Part shown: in pieces, positions 45,229 through 54,086 of the stretch
How positions within the stretch are numbered: the stretch's first letter is position 1
Layout: the number at the start of each line of letters is the position of its first letter
The notes under the pieces: generated by a model
Database searches by the model: none
What the model saw: the letters and a program-made list of their open reading frames with translations, nothing else
Told to the model about the DNA's origin: nothing
Translations under genes and position numbers: made by a program
Origin: Flavisericum labens
Lineage (GTDB): Bacteria > Bacteroidota > Bacteroidia > Flavobacteriales > Flavobacteriaceae
DNA length: 64,000 nt
Direction of reading: 5' to 3'
Assembly: GCF_045446075.1 (NCBI RefSeq)
Contig: NZ_JBJJBQ010000007.1
Coordinates: 62,001 to 126,000, forward strand

Positions 45229-46227
45229 ATGACTACTCAACAAGCTAACAATTTAAGTAATCAAAAAATACTTGTTACCGGTGGTGCTGGTTTTATAGGG
45301 TCAAACCTTATTGAAACCTTGTTGGACAACAATATAAATGTTGTTTGCCTTGACAACTTTTCTACAGGAAAAAGAGAAAATATTGAACCTTTCCTCGATA
45401 ATGAAAATTTCAAATTAATTGAAGGCGATATTCGCAACTTAAAAGACTGCGAGAAGGCCTGTTCAAATATGGATTACGTATTACACCAAGCGGCATTAGG
45501 TTCGGTCCCTCGTTCTATAAAAGACCCTATTACAACTAACGATGTAAATGTATCCGGATTTTTAAATATGTTAGTCGCTGCTCGTGATGCAGGAGTTAAA
45601 CGTTTTGTATATGCAGCGAGTTCATCAACCTATGGCGACCATGAAGCCTTGCCCAAAGTAGAAGAAGTTATTGGTAAACCATTATCGCCTTATGCTATTA
45701 CCAAATATGTAAATGAATTATATGCCGATATTTTTCATAAAACGTATGGCTTAGATACTATAGGGCTTAGATACTTTAATGTTTTTGGAAGACGACAAGA
45801 CCCTAATGGCGCTTATGCAGCTGTTATACCTAAATTTGTGCATCAATTTATAAGACACGAATCGCCCATTATTAATGGCGACGGAAGTTATTCTCGAGAC
45901 TTTACTTATATTAATAACGTGGTTCAAATGAACATCAATGCCCTTACAACGGAAAATAAAAAAGCCCTTAATACGGTTTACAATGTGGCCTATGGAGAAC
46001 GCACCACACTTTTGGAACTGGCTACTTTGCTAAAAGAATATCTGTCTGAGTTTGATAGCTCGATTAAGGATGTTGATATCAAACATCGGGAAAATCGCGT
46101 TGGAGATATCCCACACTCATTAGCATCCATTGACAAAGCCAAAACACTATTAAATTATCAACCTAAATACGATATTGGCGGCGGATTGAAAGAAGCAGTA
46201 GCTTGGTATTGGAAAAATTTAAAGTAA
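45229..46227 (+). CDS. UDP-hexose 4-epimerase, TviC/WbpP-like
   Basis: A 332-residue extended SDR with GGAGFIGSNL (18-27), a classical YxxxK catalytic pair in SPYAITKYVNE and FNVFGRRQDPNG. The substrate lobe looks like UDP-GlcNAc/UDP-GlcNAcA 4-epimerases of the Vi-antigen type. With the dehydrogenase at 46415 it would convert UDP-GlcNAc to UDP-GalNAcA. A short ugd remnant lies between the two genes. Confidence 0.87.
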   Translation: MTTQQANNLSNQKILVTGGAGFIGSNLIETLLDNNINVVCLDNFSTGKRENIEPFLDNENFKLIEGDIRNLKDCEKACSNMDYVLHQAALGSVPRSIKDPITTNDVNVSGFLNMLVAARDAGVKRFVYAASSSTYGDHEALPKVEEVIGKPLSPYAITKYVNELYADIFHKTYGLDTIGLRYFNVFGRRQDPNGAYAAVIPKFVHQFIRHESPIINGDGSYSRDFTYINNVVQMNINALTTENKKALNTVYNVAYGERTTLLELATLLKEYLSEFDSSIKDVDIKHRENRVGDIPHSLASIDKAKTLLNYQPKYDIGGGLKEAVAWYWKNLK

Positions 46228-46236
46228 GAAACCATA

Positions 46237-46410
46237 ATGGAAATTAAAAACGTTTATTGTATTGGCGACGGATATGTTGGTGGATCAACCATGGTCATTA
46301 CGCCCAAGAACCCTGATATTAACAAAAAACGTAAATATGCATGGAATCTTGAATATGTGTCAAAACTCCCTATGGCTATGAATATTCCTCAATTGGTAAA
46401 TAAACTATAA
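46237..46410 (+). pseudogene. remnant of a UDP-glucose 6-dehydrogenase gene (N-terminal stub)
   Basis: A 57-codon frame starting MEIKNVYCIGDGYVGGSTM resembles the Rossmann start of the longer, animal-type UDP-glucose dehydrogenases (CIGAGYVGGPTM). The similarity becomes patchy (CPDI-like NPDI, then AWN and KLP) and stops near residue 47, far short of about 450. The glycine loop reads GDGYVGG, with an Asp where Ala is expected. Probably a decayed 5' end left after deletion. It lies 4 bases before the intact dehydrogenase gene. Confidence 0.65.
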
Positions 46411-46414
46411 TATT

Positions 46415-47692
46415 ATGAATGAAGAAAAAATAGCCATTATAGGATTGGGTTATGTGGGGTTACCACTAGCCCGTTTATTCGCTACAAAATATTCAGTTGT
46501 GGGATTCGATATTAATGAAAATCGAATTACTGAATTACAACAAGGTAGAGATGTCACTCTAGAAATTGAAGACCATGTTCTAAAAGCAGTGCTTAAAGAT
46601 AGTTCTGATTCTACTATAGGCTTATATTGTTCTTCGAATTTGGAGGATATAAAAGATTGTAACTTTTATATCGTTACTGTTCCAACTCCTATAGATAAAA
46701 ATAACAGGCCAGATTTAACACCTTTATACAAGTCTAGTGAAACGGTTGGAAAAGTACTGAAGAAAGGTGATATTGTTATTTATGAATCAACCGTATATCC
46801 TGGAGTTACGGAAGATGAGTGTGTTCCCATTTTAGAAAAAGTAAGTGGCCTAAATTTTAACCTAGATTTTTATGCTGGTTATTCGCCAGAAAGAATTAAT
46901 CCAGGTGACAAAGAGCATACGGTAGATAAAATTTTAAAAGTAACGGCTGGCTCTACTCCGGAAATAGGGAAAAAAGTAAATAACTTATACGCAAGTGTAA
47001 TTACAGCTGGCACGCACCTCGCCCCTACTATAAAAGTCGCTGAGGCTGCAAAGGTTATTGAAAACTCACAAAGAGATATTAATATTGCTTTTGTAAATGA
47101 GTTGGCTAAAATATTCAATTTAATGAATATTGACACTCATGCTGTTCTGGAGGCCGCTGGCACAAAATGGAATTTCCTTCCTTTTAAACCTGGTTTGGTT
47201 GGTGGTCATTGTATTGGTGTAGACCCATATTATTTAGCTCAAAAAGCACAGGAAGTTGGTTATCACCCAGAAATTATTTTAGTAGGAAGACGTGTTAATG
47301 ATAGCATGGGACAATATGTTGCCTCAGAAATTATAAAGTTGATGGTGAAAAATGATATCCGAATCAAAGGAGCTAAGATTTTAGCCCTCGGTATTACATT
47401 TAAAGAAAATTGCCCTGATGTTAGAAACACCAAGGCTGTAGATGTAATAAATCAATTGAAAAGCTACGGAACTGAAGTTTCGGTATATGACCCTTGGGCC
47501 TCTCCTGATGAGGTAAATCACGAATACAATGTAAAAACTTCACAAAAGTTACCCGTAGGAAAATTTCATGCGATAGTAATAACCGTAGCACATAAAGAGT
47601 ATTTAGACTTAAATTTAGATAAGTTGTTAAGTCCTAACGGCATTGTGTATGATGTTAAAGGTATTACAAAGAAATACGATGGGCGTCTATAA
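46415..47692 (+). CDS. nucleotide sugar dehydrogenase, TviB/WbpA-like
   Basis: A 425-residue NAD enzyme oxidising a UDP-sugar to the uronic acid. Seen: IAIIGLGYVGLPLARLFA, YESTVYPGVTEDECVP, the catalytic GLVGGHCIGVDPYYL, and FKENCPDVRNTK. It resembles UDP-GlcNAc C6 dehydrogenases of Vi-antigen type rather than UDP-glucose dehydrogenase. Works with the epimerase at 45229. Confidence 0.9.
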   Translation: MNEEKIAIIGLGYVGLPLARLFATKYSVVGFDINENRITELQQGRDVTLEIEDHVLKAVLKDSSDSTIGLYCSSNLEDIKDCNFYIVTVPTPIDKNNRPDLTPLYKSSETVGKVLKKGDIVIYESTVYPGVTEDECVPILEKVSGLNFNLDFYAGYSPERINPGDKEHTVDKILKVTAGSTPEIGKKVNNLYASVITAGTHLAPTIKVAEAAKVIENSQRDINIAFVNELAKIFNLMNIDTHAVLEAAGTKWNFLPFKPGLVGGHCIGVDPYYLAQKAQEVGYHPEIILVGRRVNDSMGQYVASEIIKLMVKNDIRIKGAKILALGITFKENCPDVRNTKAVDVINQLKSYGTEVSVYDPWASPDEVNHEYNVKTSQKLPVGKFHAIVITVAHKEYLDLNLDKLLSPNGIVYDVKGITKKYDGRL

Positions 47693-47764
47693 ATTATATA
47701 CCCTACTATATTTTCTATAATATAATTCTCTAATAATTAATTAGATACTCAAAACCCATTCAGT

Positions 47765-47902
47765 ATGCAAAACAAAATTAGTATTATTGTTCCTGCTTAC
47801 TATGTATTAATCAGGCATGTAAAAATCATTGAAATGCACTTTATCCAAAAAATGACTTTTACACATAAAAAAAGTTCCCTTTTAAAAGGGAACTTTTTTT
47901 AA
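47765..47902 (+). pseudogene. glycosyltransferase family 2 start stub
   Basis: The frame starts MQNKISIIVPAYY, nearly the standard opening of GT2 enzymes (KISIIVPAYN). After about 12 residues it runs into unrelated sequence and ends inside the terminator at 47867-47900. It looks like the 5' end of a glycosyltransferase gene joined to new sequence by a deletion. Confidence 0.5.
47867..47900. terminator. bidirectional terminator between the sugar locus and lrp
   Basis: A perfect 34-base palindrome: left arm 47867-47883 with seven A, GTTCCC and TTTT; right arm 47884-47900. Both strands end in seven T. Confidence 0.9.
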
Positions 47903-47925
47903 AAATTAATCTTTTTCGATGTAAA

Positions 47926-48405
47926 CTACAAATCATTAAATATCGAGTGCATCAAACGTTTTTTATCATTGATGCTCTCTTCTAAAGAAATCATGGTTTC
48001 CGTCCTGTAAACCCCTTCTATATCGTCCAACAGGAAAATAACTTCCTTTGCATGCTCCGTGCTTCGCGCTCTAATTTTACAGAAAATATTAAACTTACCA
48101 GTAGTAATATGCGCTACCGTAACAAAAGCTATTTCGTTAATGCGCTCCAAAACGAATTTGGTTTGAGAAGTATTATTTAAATAGACACCTACATAGGCTA
48201 TAAATGAGTACCCGAGCTTTTTGTAATCCAACATCAAAGAAGAGCCTTTTATTATCCCAGCTTCCTCCATTTTTTTTACGCGAACATGGACTGTACCTGC
48301 TGAGATTAATAATTTTTTTGCAATATCCGTAAACGGAATTCTTGTGTTATCAATCAACATATCAAGAATTTGATGGTCGATTTCGTCTAATTTAATTTTC
48401 CCCAT
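47926..48405 (-). CDS. Lrp/AsnC family transcriptional regulator
   Basis: A 159-residue regulator. An N-terminal winged helix-turn-helix (about 5-65; DEIDHQILDMLIDNTRIPF, then AGTVHVRVKKMEEAGII) is followed by an AsnC ligand domain (about 70-150). Lrp proteins respond to amino acids and form octamers. Targets are not evident from the neighbours. Confidence 0.92.
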   Translation of the reverse strand: MGKIKLDEIDHQILDMLIDNTRIPFTDIAKKLLISAGTVHVRVKKMEEAGIIKGSSLMLDYKKLGYSFIAYVGVYLNNTSQTKFVLERINEIAFVTVAHITTGKFNIFCKIRARSTEHAKEVIFLLDDIEGVYRTETMISLEESINDKKRLMHSIFNDL

Positions 48406-48475
48406 AATTAACTATTCTTAAATAAAAAGCAAAATTAATACATTTTCTTCAAAAATAACATATAATTGATAGGCT

Positions 48476-49621
48476 TTATTTTGAAAACAATAAGGTTTTT
48501 TCATTTTTTAACACCACGAAAACGTTTTCGTAATCCATTTTTAACACCTCACCTTCCGCTCCAAAAACTTCATTTCCCTGAGCATCAATCTCTTTGTGAC
48601 CAAAATGGTAATTTAACTTTTCCATTTTTACCACTCTCGGAATAAATTTAATTTCACCATCTTTTAGCCGCTCTTGAAACTGAAAAGCAATATCAATTTG
48701 TTTTCCTTCCGACAATGCATTACGTATAATTACATCAAAAAAACACTTTCCATTTTCAGAAATATCAAAATAAGATTCATGAAATTGTCCTGTAATTTCA
48801 TTTTTCGATATATAGTTCAAAGATGATAAATAAGAAATATAAATGAGTTCTCTTGTTTTTTCCCGGCTATAATCCTCTGGAAAATGACCAGCTTCAAAAA
48901 GCATGGTAGGCACATTTTCACTTTGAAAAGTATCACCAACACAATTTATGTTAAAAGCATCATCATATATACCTACTTGATTTGGTATAATTCCTTGCAA
49001 GACCTGATTCATAACGGCAATAACCTCCATAGACACCATTCGGTTTGGCGTAACCCTACAGTCTTTATCCTGTGCAGGGGACAAAAAGGATACTATAGCT
49101 GATTTATTTGTGTTGCCGGCACTAAAAATAGTGCGCTGCCCATGTAAATTATAACAAAAATGGGGTTTAAAACTTGTAAATGCTTCCTTTAAAATTTTAC
49201 TTTCTGGTTGCGATAGATTTTGCGCATCTCTATTTAAGTCAACATTGTTGGCATTTATTCGAGTATAAGCTTCTGCCCCATCCGGATTTAAAATGGGTAT
49301 TATAAATAATGTGCAACTTTTTAAAATATAGTCTAAACCTGAAGTTTTATCAATTAAAGTACTAAGTAAGTCGAATAGAGCTTTTGTTGTGGTAGATTCG
49401 TTACCATGCATTTGCGACCACATGAGTATCCGTTTTTTTCCTTCACCAATTTTCAATCCGTAAATAGGTTTACCCAAAACGGATTTACCAAGGGCTTCTA
49501 CAATTAAAAAATTTCTCAATTTATCAAGTAAAGGCTCGATGTTTTTGTTGGTAATATAACGGTGAGATAAACTACTTTCTTTGTGGCTTAAATACAACTC
49601 TTTTAATCGGAATATTTCCAT
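48476..49621 (-). CDS. M14 family zinc carboxypeptidase
   Basis: A 381-residue enzyme from the ATG at 49621; a longer frame to 49708 would run back through the operator region and is rejected. The zinc HxxE motif lies in WSQMHGNESTT, the third ligand probably in YNLHGQRT, and PILNPDGAEAYTR is typical of carboxypeptidase A-type folds. No signal peptide, so probably cytoplasmic. Its promoter region is shared with the divergent XRE regulator and contains matching dyads. Confidence 0.85.
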   Translation of the reverse strand: MEIFRLKELYLSHKESSLSHRYITNKNIEPLLDKLRNFLIVEALGKSVLGKPIYGLKIGEGKKRILMWSQMHGNESTTTKALFDLLSTLIDKTSGLDYILKSCTLFIIPILNPDGAEAYTRINANNVDLNRDAQNLSQPESKILKEAFTSFKPHFCYNLHGQRTIFSAGNTNKSAIVSFLSPAQDKDCRVTPNRMVSMEVIAVMNQVLQGIIPNQVGIYDDAFNINCVGDTFQSENVPTMLFEAGHFPEDYSREKTRELIYISYLSSLNYISKNEITGQFHESYFDISENGKCFFDVIIRNALSEGKQIDIAFQFQERLKDGEIKFIPRVVKMEKLNYHFGHKEIDAQGNEVFGAEGEVLKMDYENVFVVLKNEKTLLFSK

Positions 49622-49636
49622 GTTATTTTCTTTGTG

Positions 49637-49671
49637 ACAAATGTAAACATTTACAAATTTACATTTGTAAA
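49637..49671. promoter_or_regulatory. operator-like tandem dyads upstream of the M14 gene
   Basis: TGTAAA-CA-TTTACA (49642-49655) is followed by TTTACA-TT-TGTAAA (49658-49671). The outer arms 49637-49647 and 49658-49668 also match inversely. On the minus strand the region contains TACATTTG (49638-49645), a fit to the -7 consensus 16 bases before the M14 start. The 12-mer TTACATTTGTAA (49659-49670) recurs at 49873-49884. Confidence 0.6.
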
Positions 49672-49870
49672 CAATTAATTTAACTACTTTGTTTACTTTT
49701 ATCAACACGTGAAGTTGTGAAAACCGGACAATTGAAGATGAAATCTACCAAATCAAATAATCACCCTTTTAACATGTTGTTTTTCATTTATATAAATTGT
49801 TTTAAATAAAGTTTATATTTAATATAAACCGAATATATGCCGCAATAAAATCCATAGTATTAAGTTTTAT

Positions 49871-49886
49871 TGTTACATTTGTAACA
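49871..49886 (+). promoter_or_regulatory. dyad overlapping the XRE gene promoter
   Basis: TGTTACA-TT-TGTAACA has perfect 7-base arms. It contains TACATTTG (49874-49881), a -7 box match 31 bases before the regulator start, so a bound repressor would block the promoter. It shares TTACATTTGTAA with the M14-side dyad. Confidence 0.6.
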
Positions 49887-49912
49887 CCAAACCTGAGGAT
49901 TTATAGTTTACA

Positions 49913-50293
49913 ATGATAAACACAGAAGATTTTACAAAAAGACTCCGAAATATCATGGAGTACTACGGTGAATCGGCATCGTCTTTTGCCGAAAAAATTG
50001 GCGTACAACGTTCTAGTATTTCGCACATATTATCCGGAAGAAACAAACCCAGTTTAGATTTTATTTTAAAAGTACTTTCCTCCTTTCCTGAGGTGGATTT
50101 GTATTGGCTTTTTAATGGTAGAGGAAATTTTCCATCGGAAAATAAAAATGAGATAGCCGACAAGGAAGTGAAAACCAGTACCTCCCAAAATTCTATTATT
50201 GAAAATTTAAAAGTAAAAAACAGCAACGGAAAAACCATTGAACGTATCGTTATCTTTTATTCTGACGGAACCTTTAAAAACTTTCAGAATTAA
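49913..50293 (+). CDS. XRE family helix-turn-helix regulator
   Basis: A 126-residue protein. A Cro/CI-type HTH fills about 5-65 (SASSFAEKIGVQRSSISHILSG with recognition helix, then NKPSLDFILKVL). A Ser/Lys-rich linker and a short basic C-terminal strand region follow. Likely binds the TTACATTTGTAA dyads in front of itself and of the divergent M14 gene; this is inferred from position. Confidence 0.88.
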   Translation: MINTEDFTKRLRNIMEYYGESASSFAEKIGVQRSSISHILSGRNKPSLDFILKVLSSFPEVDLYWLFNGRGNFPSENKNEIADKEVKTSTSQNSIIENLKVKNSNGKTIERIVIFYSDGTFKNFQN

Positions 50294-50331
50294 ACATCTA
50301 GTTTCTTAAATTTGCCCCTAAATTAATTTTT

Positions 50332-50700
50332 ATGCGCTTTTTACTCCTCTTTGCTGTTCTTATACTATTTACCTGCTGCGAATCTCAACGAAACTGCACA
50401 GACTTTAAATCGGGTAAATTTTATAGCGAAGTAGAAATTGATGGCGTAGTGTATAAATCAGTGTTTGAACGCAACGAAAGCCTACAGGTTGAATTTTACA
50501 ACCAAAAAACAGACTCTTCACGTTTAAGATGGATAAACGACTGTGAAGTTATTTTCAGAACCATAAACCCAAAGAACATGGCTGAGAAAAAAGATGTCCA
50601 TTTAAAAATAATTACTACCACTGATTCTTCGTATACATATGAGTACTCATATGTGGGTGAAACCAAAAAACAAAAGGGAATTGCCTACAAAACGAATTAA
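50332..50700 (+). CDS. small lipoprotein of unknown function
   Basis: A 122-residue protein with a lipoprotein-like signal (RFLLLFAVLILFTCCES; Cys 15 or 16) and a beta-rich mature part (FKSGKFYSEVEIDGVVYK, RLRWINDCEV). I do not recognise a named family. It lies 38 bases after the regulator, same strand, and converges on 50704. Confidence 0.65.
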   Translation: MRFLLLFAVLILFTCCESQRNCTDFKSGKFYSEVEIDGVVYKSVFERNESLQVEFYNQKTDSSRLRWINDCEVIFRTINPKNMAEKKDVHLKIITTTDSSYTYEYSYVGETKKQKGIAYKTN

Positions 50701-50703
50701 AAC

Positions 50704-51204
50704 TTAATCAAAAGGATAAAGAAACGATTCCACTAAATTGAATTTCAATTCTTTTTCTGGAGTCACCTCGTAGGTTAAGAAAATCTCGCCCCAGTATTCT
50801 CCATCTGAAAAGTCTGCAATAATCCATTTGTGGTTGAGCATTTTCACCGTGTTAATCATCATTTTCCTTCCTTCGCTTGCTGAATAAGGCACAATAGGAT
50901 GCTGTCCTTTGGCTTCATTGGTCTCATAAAGCTTATCTTTCACGAAAGGGATTAGTTTATTAACATCATAGCCATCGTTTTCAAAATAACTTATGGCGTC
51001 TTCATTTCTATATACATTAAAATGCGAAAGACCCATGATTTGGTTTTCTAATACTGAAACGGAATCTTTATACTTGGCCGCTTGACTTTTATAAGTTTCA
51101 AGTTTTTTATTCATGTCTTCAAAAATATGTTTTGAATTCATATATTGAAACAATACCAAAAGTATTGAGAACACGAACAAGTACATAAATATTTTCTGTT
51201 TCAT
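50704..51204 (-). CDS. membrane-anchored hypothetical protein
   Basis: A 166-residue protein with an N-terminal membrane helix (about 4-22), a short coiled coil (about 28-60) and a mixed alpha/beta C-terminal domain with YSASEGRKMMINTVKML and KWIIADFSDGEYWGE. Probably periplasmic. No known family recognised. It lies 10 bases after the MBL hydrolase gene, likely the same transcript. Confidence 0.7.
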   Translation of the reverse strand: MKQKIFMYLFVFSILLVLFQYMNSKHIFEDMNKKLETYKSQAAKYKDSVSVLENQIMGLSHFNVYRNEDAISYFENDGYDVNKLIPFVKDKLYETNEAKGQHPIVPYSASEGRKMMINTVKMLNHKWIIADFSDGEYWGEIFLTYEVTPEKELKFNLVESFLYPFD

Positions 51205-51214
51205 CCTTTAAATT

Positions 51215-51997
51215 TTATATTGTAATCTGCAATTCATCATAAGCCATGAAAACATTTTCTGGCAAGGTTTTTTCCACTTCATCATGAAACCCCAATAAAT
51301 GACTAATATGCGTCAAATAGGCTTTTTCCGGTCCAACCCGCTCAATAAACTCTAACGCCTCTTCCAGGTTAAAATGAGAACGGTGCGGCTTAATTCGCAA
51401 AGCGTTAACCACTAAGGCTTTTACGCCTTTTAGTTTTTCAACCTCGCTGTTTTCAACAGTTTTTACATCTGTTAAATAAGCAAAATCCTTAAACCTAAAC
51501 CCAAAAACCTGAAGATTAGCGTGCCATCCCTCTATGGGTATTACCTGCAAATCATTCAACTTGAAAGGCTTATTTTCTATTGGGTTTTCAATAACACTCG
51601 GTGCTCCAGGGTATTTGTTTTCCGTTTCAAAAAAATAGTGAAATCGGTTTTTAATCTCATTTAAAACCCGCTGATGTCCATAGATTGGAATATCACCTTG
51701 CCTGAAATAAAACGGACGAATATCGTCCAAACCTAATACGTGATCAGAATGCTCATGCGTAAACAAAATACCGTCTATCTTACTGCATTGAGCTCTCAGC
51801 ATTTGATATCGAAAATCCGGACCACAATCTACAACATAGGCATAATCTCCCCACTCGACTAAAACAGAAACCCTTAAACGTTTATCTTTTGGGTTTTTGC
51901 TCAGACAAACTGGATGATTGCTCCCAATAATTGGGATTCCTTGCGAAGTACCAGTACCGAGAAAGGTTATTTTCAAAATATCGTAAATTTTAGCCAA
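51215..51997 (-). CDS. MBL fold metallo-hydrolase (PhnP-like)
   Basis: A 260-residue beta-lactamase-fold hydrolase. The metal motif HEHSDHVLGLDD lies near 79-90. An early FLGTGTSQGIPIIG and a late LTHISHL add ligands. This matches the PhnP/cyclic-phosphodiesterase branch of the superfamily. The physiological substrate is unclear. Confidence 0.87.
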   Translation of the reverse strand: MAKIYDILKITFLGTGTSQGIPIIGSNHPVCLSKNPKDKRLRVSVLVEWGDYAYVVDCGPDFRYQMLRAQCSKIDGILFTHEHSDHVLGLDDIRPFYFRQGDIPIYGHQRVLNEIKNRFHYFFETENKYPGAPSVIENPIENKPFKLNDLQVIPIEGWHANLQVFGFRFKDFAYLTDVKTVENSEVEKLKGVKALVVNALRIKPHRSHFNLEEALEFIERVGPEKAYLTHISHLLGFHDEVEKTLPENVFMAYDELQITI

Positions 51998-52069
51998 AAA
52001 TAAGGTTATTTTTTCGTTTCAAATAGTAATTTAATATCTTTACTTTTTATTGAATTTAACCTTATAAGC

Positions 52070-53533
52070 ATGGAGATTACCATAAAAGGAGACAAAGAGT
52101 TTGATGATATCCCTTCGTTAAAATCTAAAGCACTGCGAATTAACCTGAACGAAAACATTTACGGTACATTTGCCGAGATTGGCGCTGGCCAAGAAACGTG
52201 CAGGCATTTTTTCAGGGCTGGGGGCGCCTCGGGCACCATTGCCAAAGCCATGTCTGCTTACGATAAAGATTTTAGTGATGCTATTTATGGCACGGAAGAC
52301 GATGGGCGGTATGTGACGCAACCGCGTTTAAGAAAAATGTTGGCCCATGAAATGAATTTAATAGAAACAAGGTTAACCCGTGAAAAAAATCCAAATAAAA
52401 TATTTTTCACATATGCCAATACCGTTGCCACTATCGACTTTGCAAAACAATTTAAAGGCCATGGCTGGGTTGGCATCAAATATCAGGTAGAAGCTGGTGG
52501 CGACTACAATGAAATAATACTTCATCTTCGTTTTAAAGAAACCGATGCAAGGTTACAGCAAGAAACATTAGGTATTTTGGGCACCAACCTAATTTATGGT
52601 GCTTTTTATAAATATAACCAACCTAAAAAACTACTCCGTTACCTATACGACCACCTAGACAAAGATCAGCTGGAAATTGACACCATAAACTTTGCGGGTC
52701 CAGTTTTCAAAAATGTAGATAACCGATTGATGAGTTTGCAGTTGGTGAAAAATGGTATGACCGATGCCGTAATGTTTGGTCCAGATGGCACCAATGTTTT
52801 ACCCGCCAAGGTATTTTATAAGAAAAATATTTTAGCACTTCGTGGAAGCTTTAGACCAGTAACTAGAGTAAACATGGAAATGTATGAGAAATCATATGAC
52901 ATGTTTATTAATGAAAACAAAGTTGATAAAGATAAAACCGTTACGGTTTTTGAAATAACACTTTCAAATTTAAGAGCAGAAGGTGAAATTGACGAACAGG
53001 ATTTTATAGATAGAGCTGACTTGTTATGCTCTCTTGGGCATTCAGTTATGATATCTAATTTTCAAGAATACTTTAAAGTTGTTGAATACTTCTCAAAATA
53101 CACCAAGGCCCGAATGGGATTAGCTATGGGTGTTAGCAATTTAATTGAAATTTTTGATGAAAAATACTATCGTCATATCAGTGGCGGTATTTTGGAAGCT
53201 TTCGGTAAGCTGTTCTTTAAAGACCTTAAGGTCTACCTCTACCCAATGTTGGATCCAAAAACCGGGGAACTTGTTAACAGCGAAAACTTGAAAGTTTACC
53301 CAAGAATGAAAGAATTATATAAATTCTTTAAATACAACGGAAAAGTTATTGATATAACGGACTACGAGCCTGATATTATGAACATATTTTCTCGTGAAAT
53401 TTTGCGCATGATTACCGAAGGAGAAAGCGGCTGGGAAGACATGGTGCCCGAAGGCACCGCAGAACTAATAAAGGATTACCGACTTTTTGGCTATACACGC
53501 AAACCATTAACTTTAAGCAGGGTAAGAAAATAA
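52070..53533 (+). CDS. large conserved cytosolic protein of unknown function
   Basis: A 487-residue soluble protein without signal peptide, membrane helix or a catalytic motif I know. Regions that look strongly constrained are EIGAGQETCRHFFRAGGASG near 37-56, DAIYGTEDDGRYV near 71-83 and FGPDGTNVLPAKVFYKKN near 238-255. Names such as NAD-related adenylyltransferase or TonB receptor that I associate with homologues do not fit the sequence. A terminator follows. Confidence 0.75.
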   Translation: MEITIKGDKEFDDIPSLKSKALRINLNENIYGTFAEIGAGQETCRHFFRAGGASGTIAKAMSAYDKDFSDAIYGTEDDGRYVTQPRLRKMLAHEMNLIETRLTREKNPNKIFFTYANTVATIDFAKQFKGHGWVGIKYQVEAGGDYNEIILHLRFKETDARLQQETLGILGTNLIYGAFYKYNQPKKLLRYLYDHLDKDQLEIDTINFAGPVFKNVDNRLMSLQLVKNGMTDAVMFGPDGTNVLPAKVFYKKNILALRGSFRPVTRVNMEMYEKSYDMFINENKVDKDKTVTVFEITLSNLRAEGEIDEQDFIDRADLLCSLGHSVMISNFQEYFKVVEYFSKYTKARMGLAMGVSNLIEIFDEKYYRHISGGILEAFGKLFFKDLKVYLYPMLDPKTGELVNSENLKVYPRMKELYKFFKYNGKVIDITDYEPDIMNIFSREILRMITEGESGWEDMVPEGTAELIKDYRLFGYTRKPLTLSRVRK

Positions 53534-53540
53534 AAAAAAT

Positions 53541-53574
53541 AAAAAAACCAGTTTGAATTCAAACTGGTTTTTTT
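53541..53574. terminator. bidirectional terminator between 52070-53533 and the peroxiredoxin gene
   Basis: A perfect 34-base palindrome with arms 53541-53557 and 53558-53574; the core is ACCAGTTTGAATTCAAACTG and seven T end each strand. Confidence 0.9.
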
Positions 53575-53598
53575 ATTAACTACGCTTGCTAACTTTGA

Positions 53599-54051
53599 CT
53601 ATTCCAAAATTTGCGCTGCGTGATCTTGAGTTTTAACTTTATCAATAACGCGCTCTACTACCCCATTTTCATCAACAATAAATGTTTTGCGATGAATTCC
53701 GTCATACTCGCGGCCCATAAATTTCTTAGGTCCCCAAACACCAAACGCATTAATCACGGTTTTATCCTCATCTGCCAATAACGGAAATGGAAATTCGTAT
53801 TTATTTTTAAAATTAGATTGTCGTTTTTGGCTGTCTGCACTAACTCCTAGAAGCTCATAACCTTGTTCTTGCAATACTTCGTAGTTGTCCCTCAAATTAC
53901 AAGCTTCGGCCGTACAACCTGGTGTACTTGCTTTTGGGTAAAAAAACACAACCAGCTTTTTCCCTTTATAATCAGTCAATGTTACCGTATTTCCTTGTTC
54001 ATCTTTTACCGAAAAATTAGGCACGGTATCACCTTGTTTTAATGTGTCCAT
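53599..54051 (-). CDS. bcp: thioredoxin-dependent peroxiredoxin (BCP/PrxQ)
   Basis: A 150-residue thiol peroxidase. The peroxidatic Cys is at 46 and the likely resolving Cys at 51 (STPGCTAEACNLR), the spacing of the PrxQ class. FFYPK and GVSADSQKRQSNF fit the family. Detoxifies hydroperoxides. Divergent from the nth gene with 35 bases between. Confidence 0.93.
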   Translation of the reverse strand: MDTLKQGDTVPNFSVKDEQGNTVTLTDYKGKKLVVFFYPKASTPGCTAEACNLRDNYEVLQEQGYELLGVSADSQKRQSNFKNKYEFPFPLLADEDKTVINAFGVWGPKKFMGREYDGIHRKTFIVDENGVVERVIDKVKTQDHAAQILE

Positions 54052-54086
54052 AATCTTAACTTTGATTTTTAGCTAAAATACAATTT

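Noticed and set aside
49622..49708. Longer N-terminus for the M14 peptidase
   Set aside because: It would translate the operator and promoter dyads and has no family similarity.
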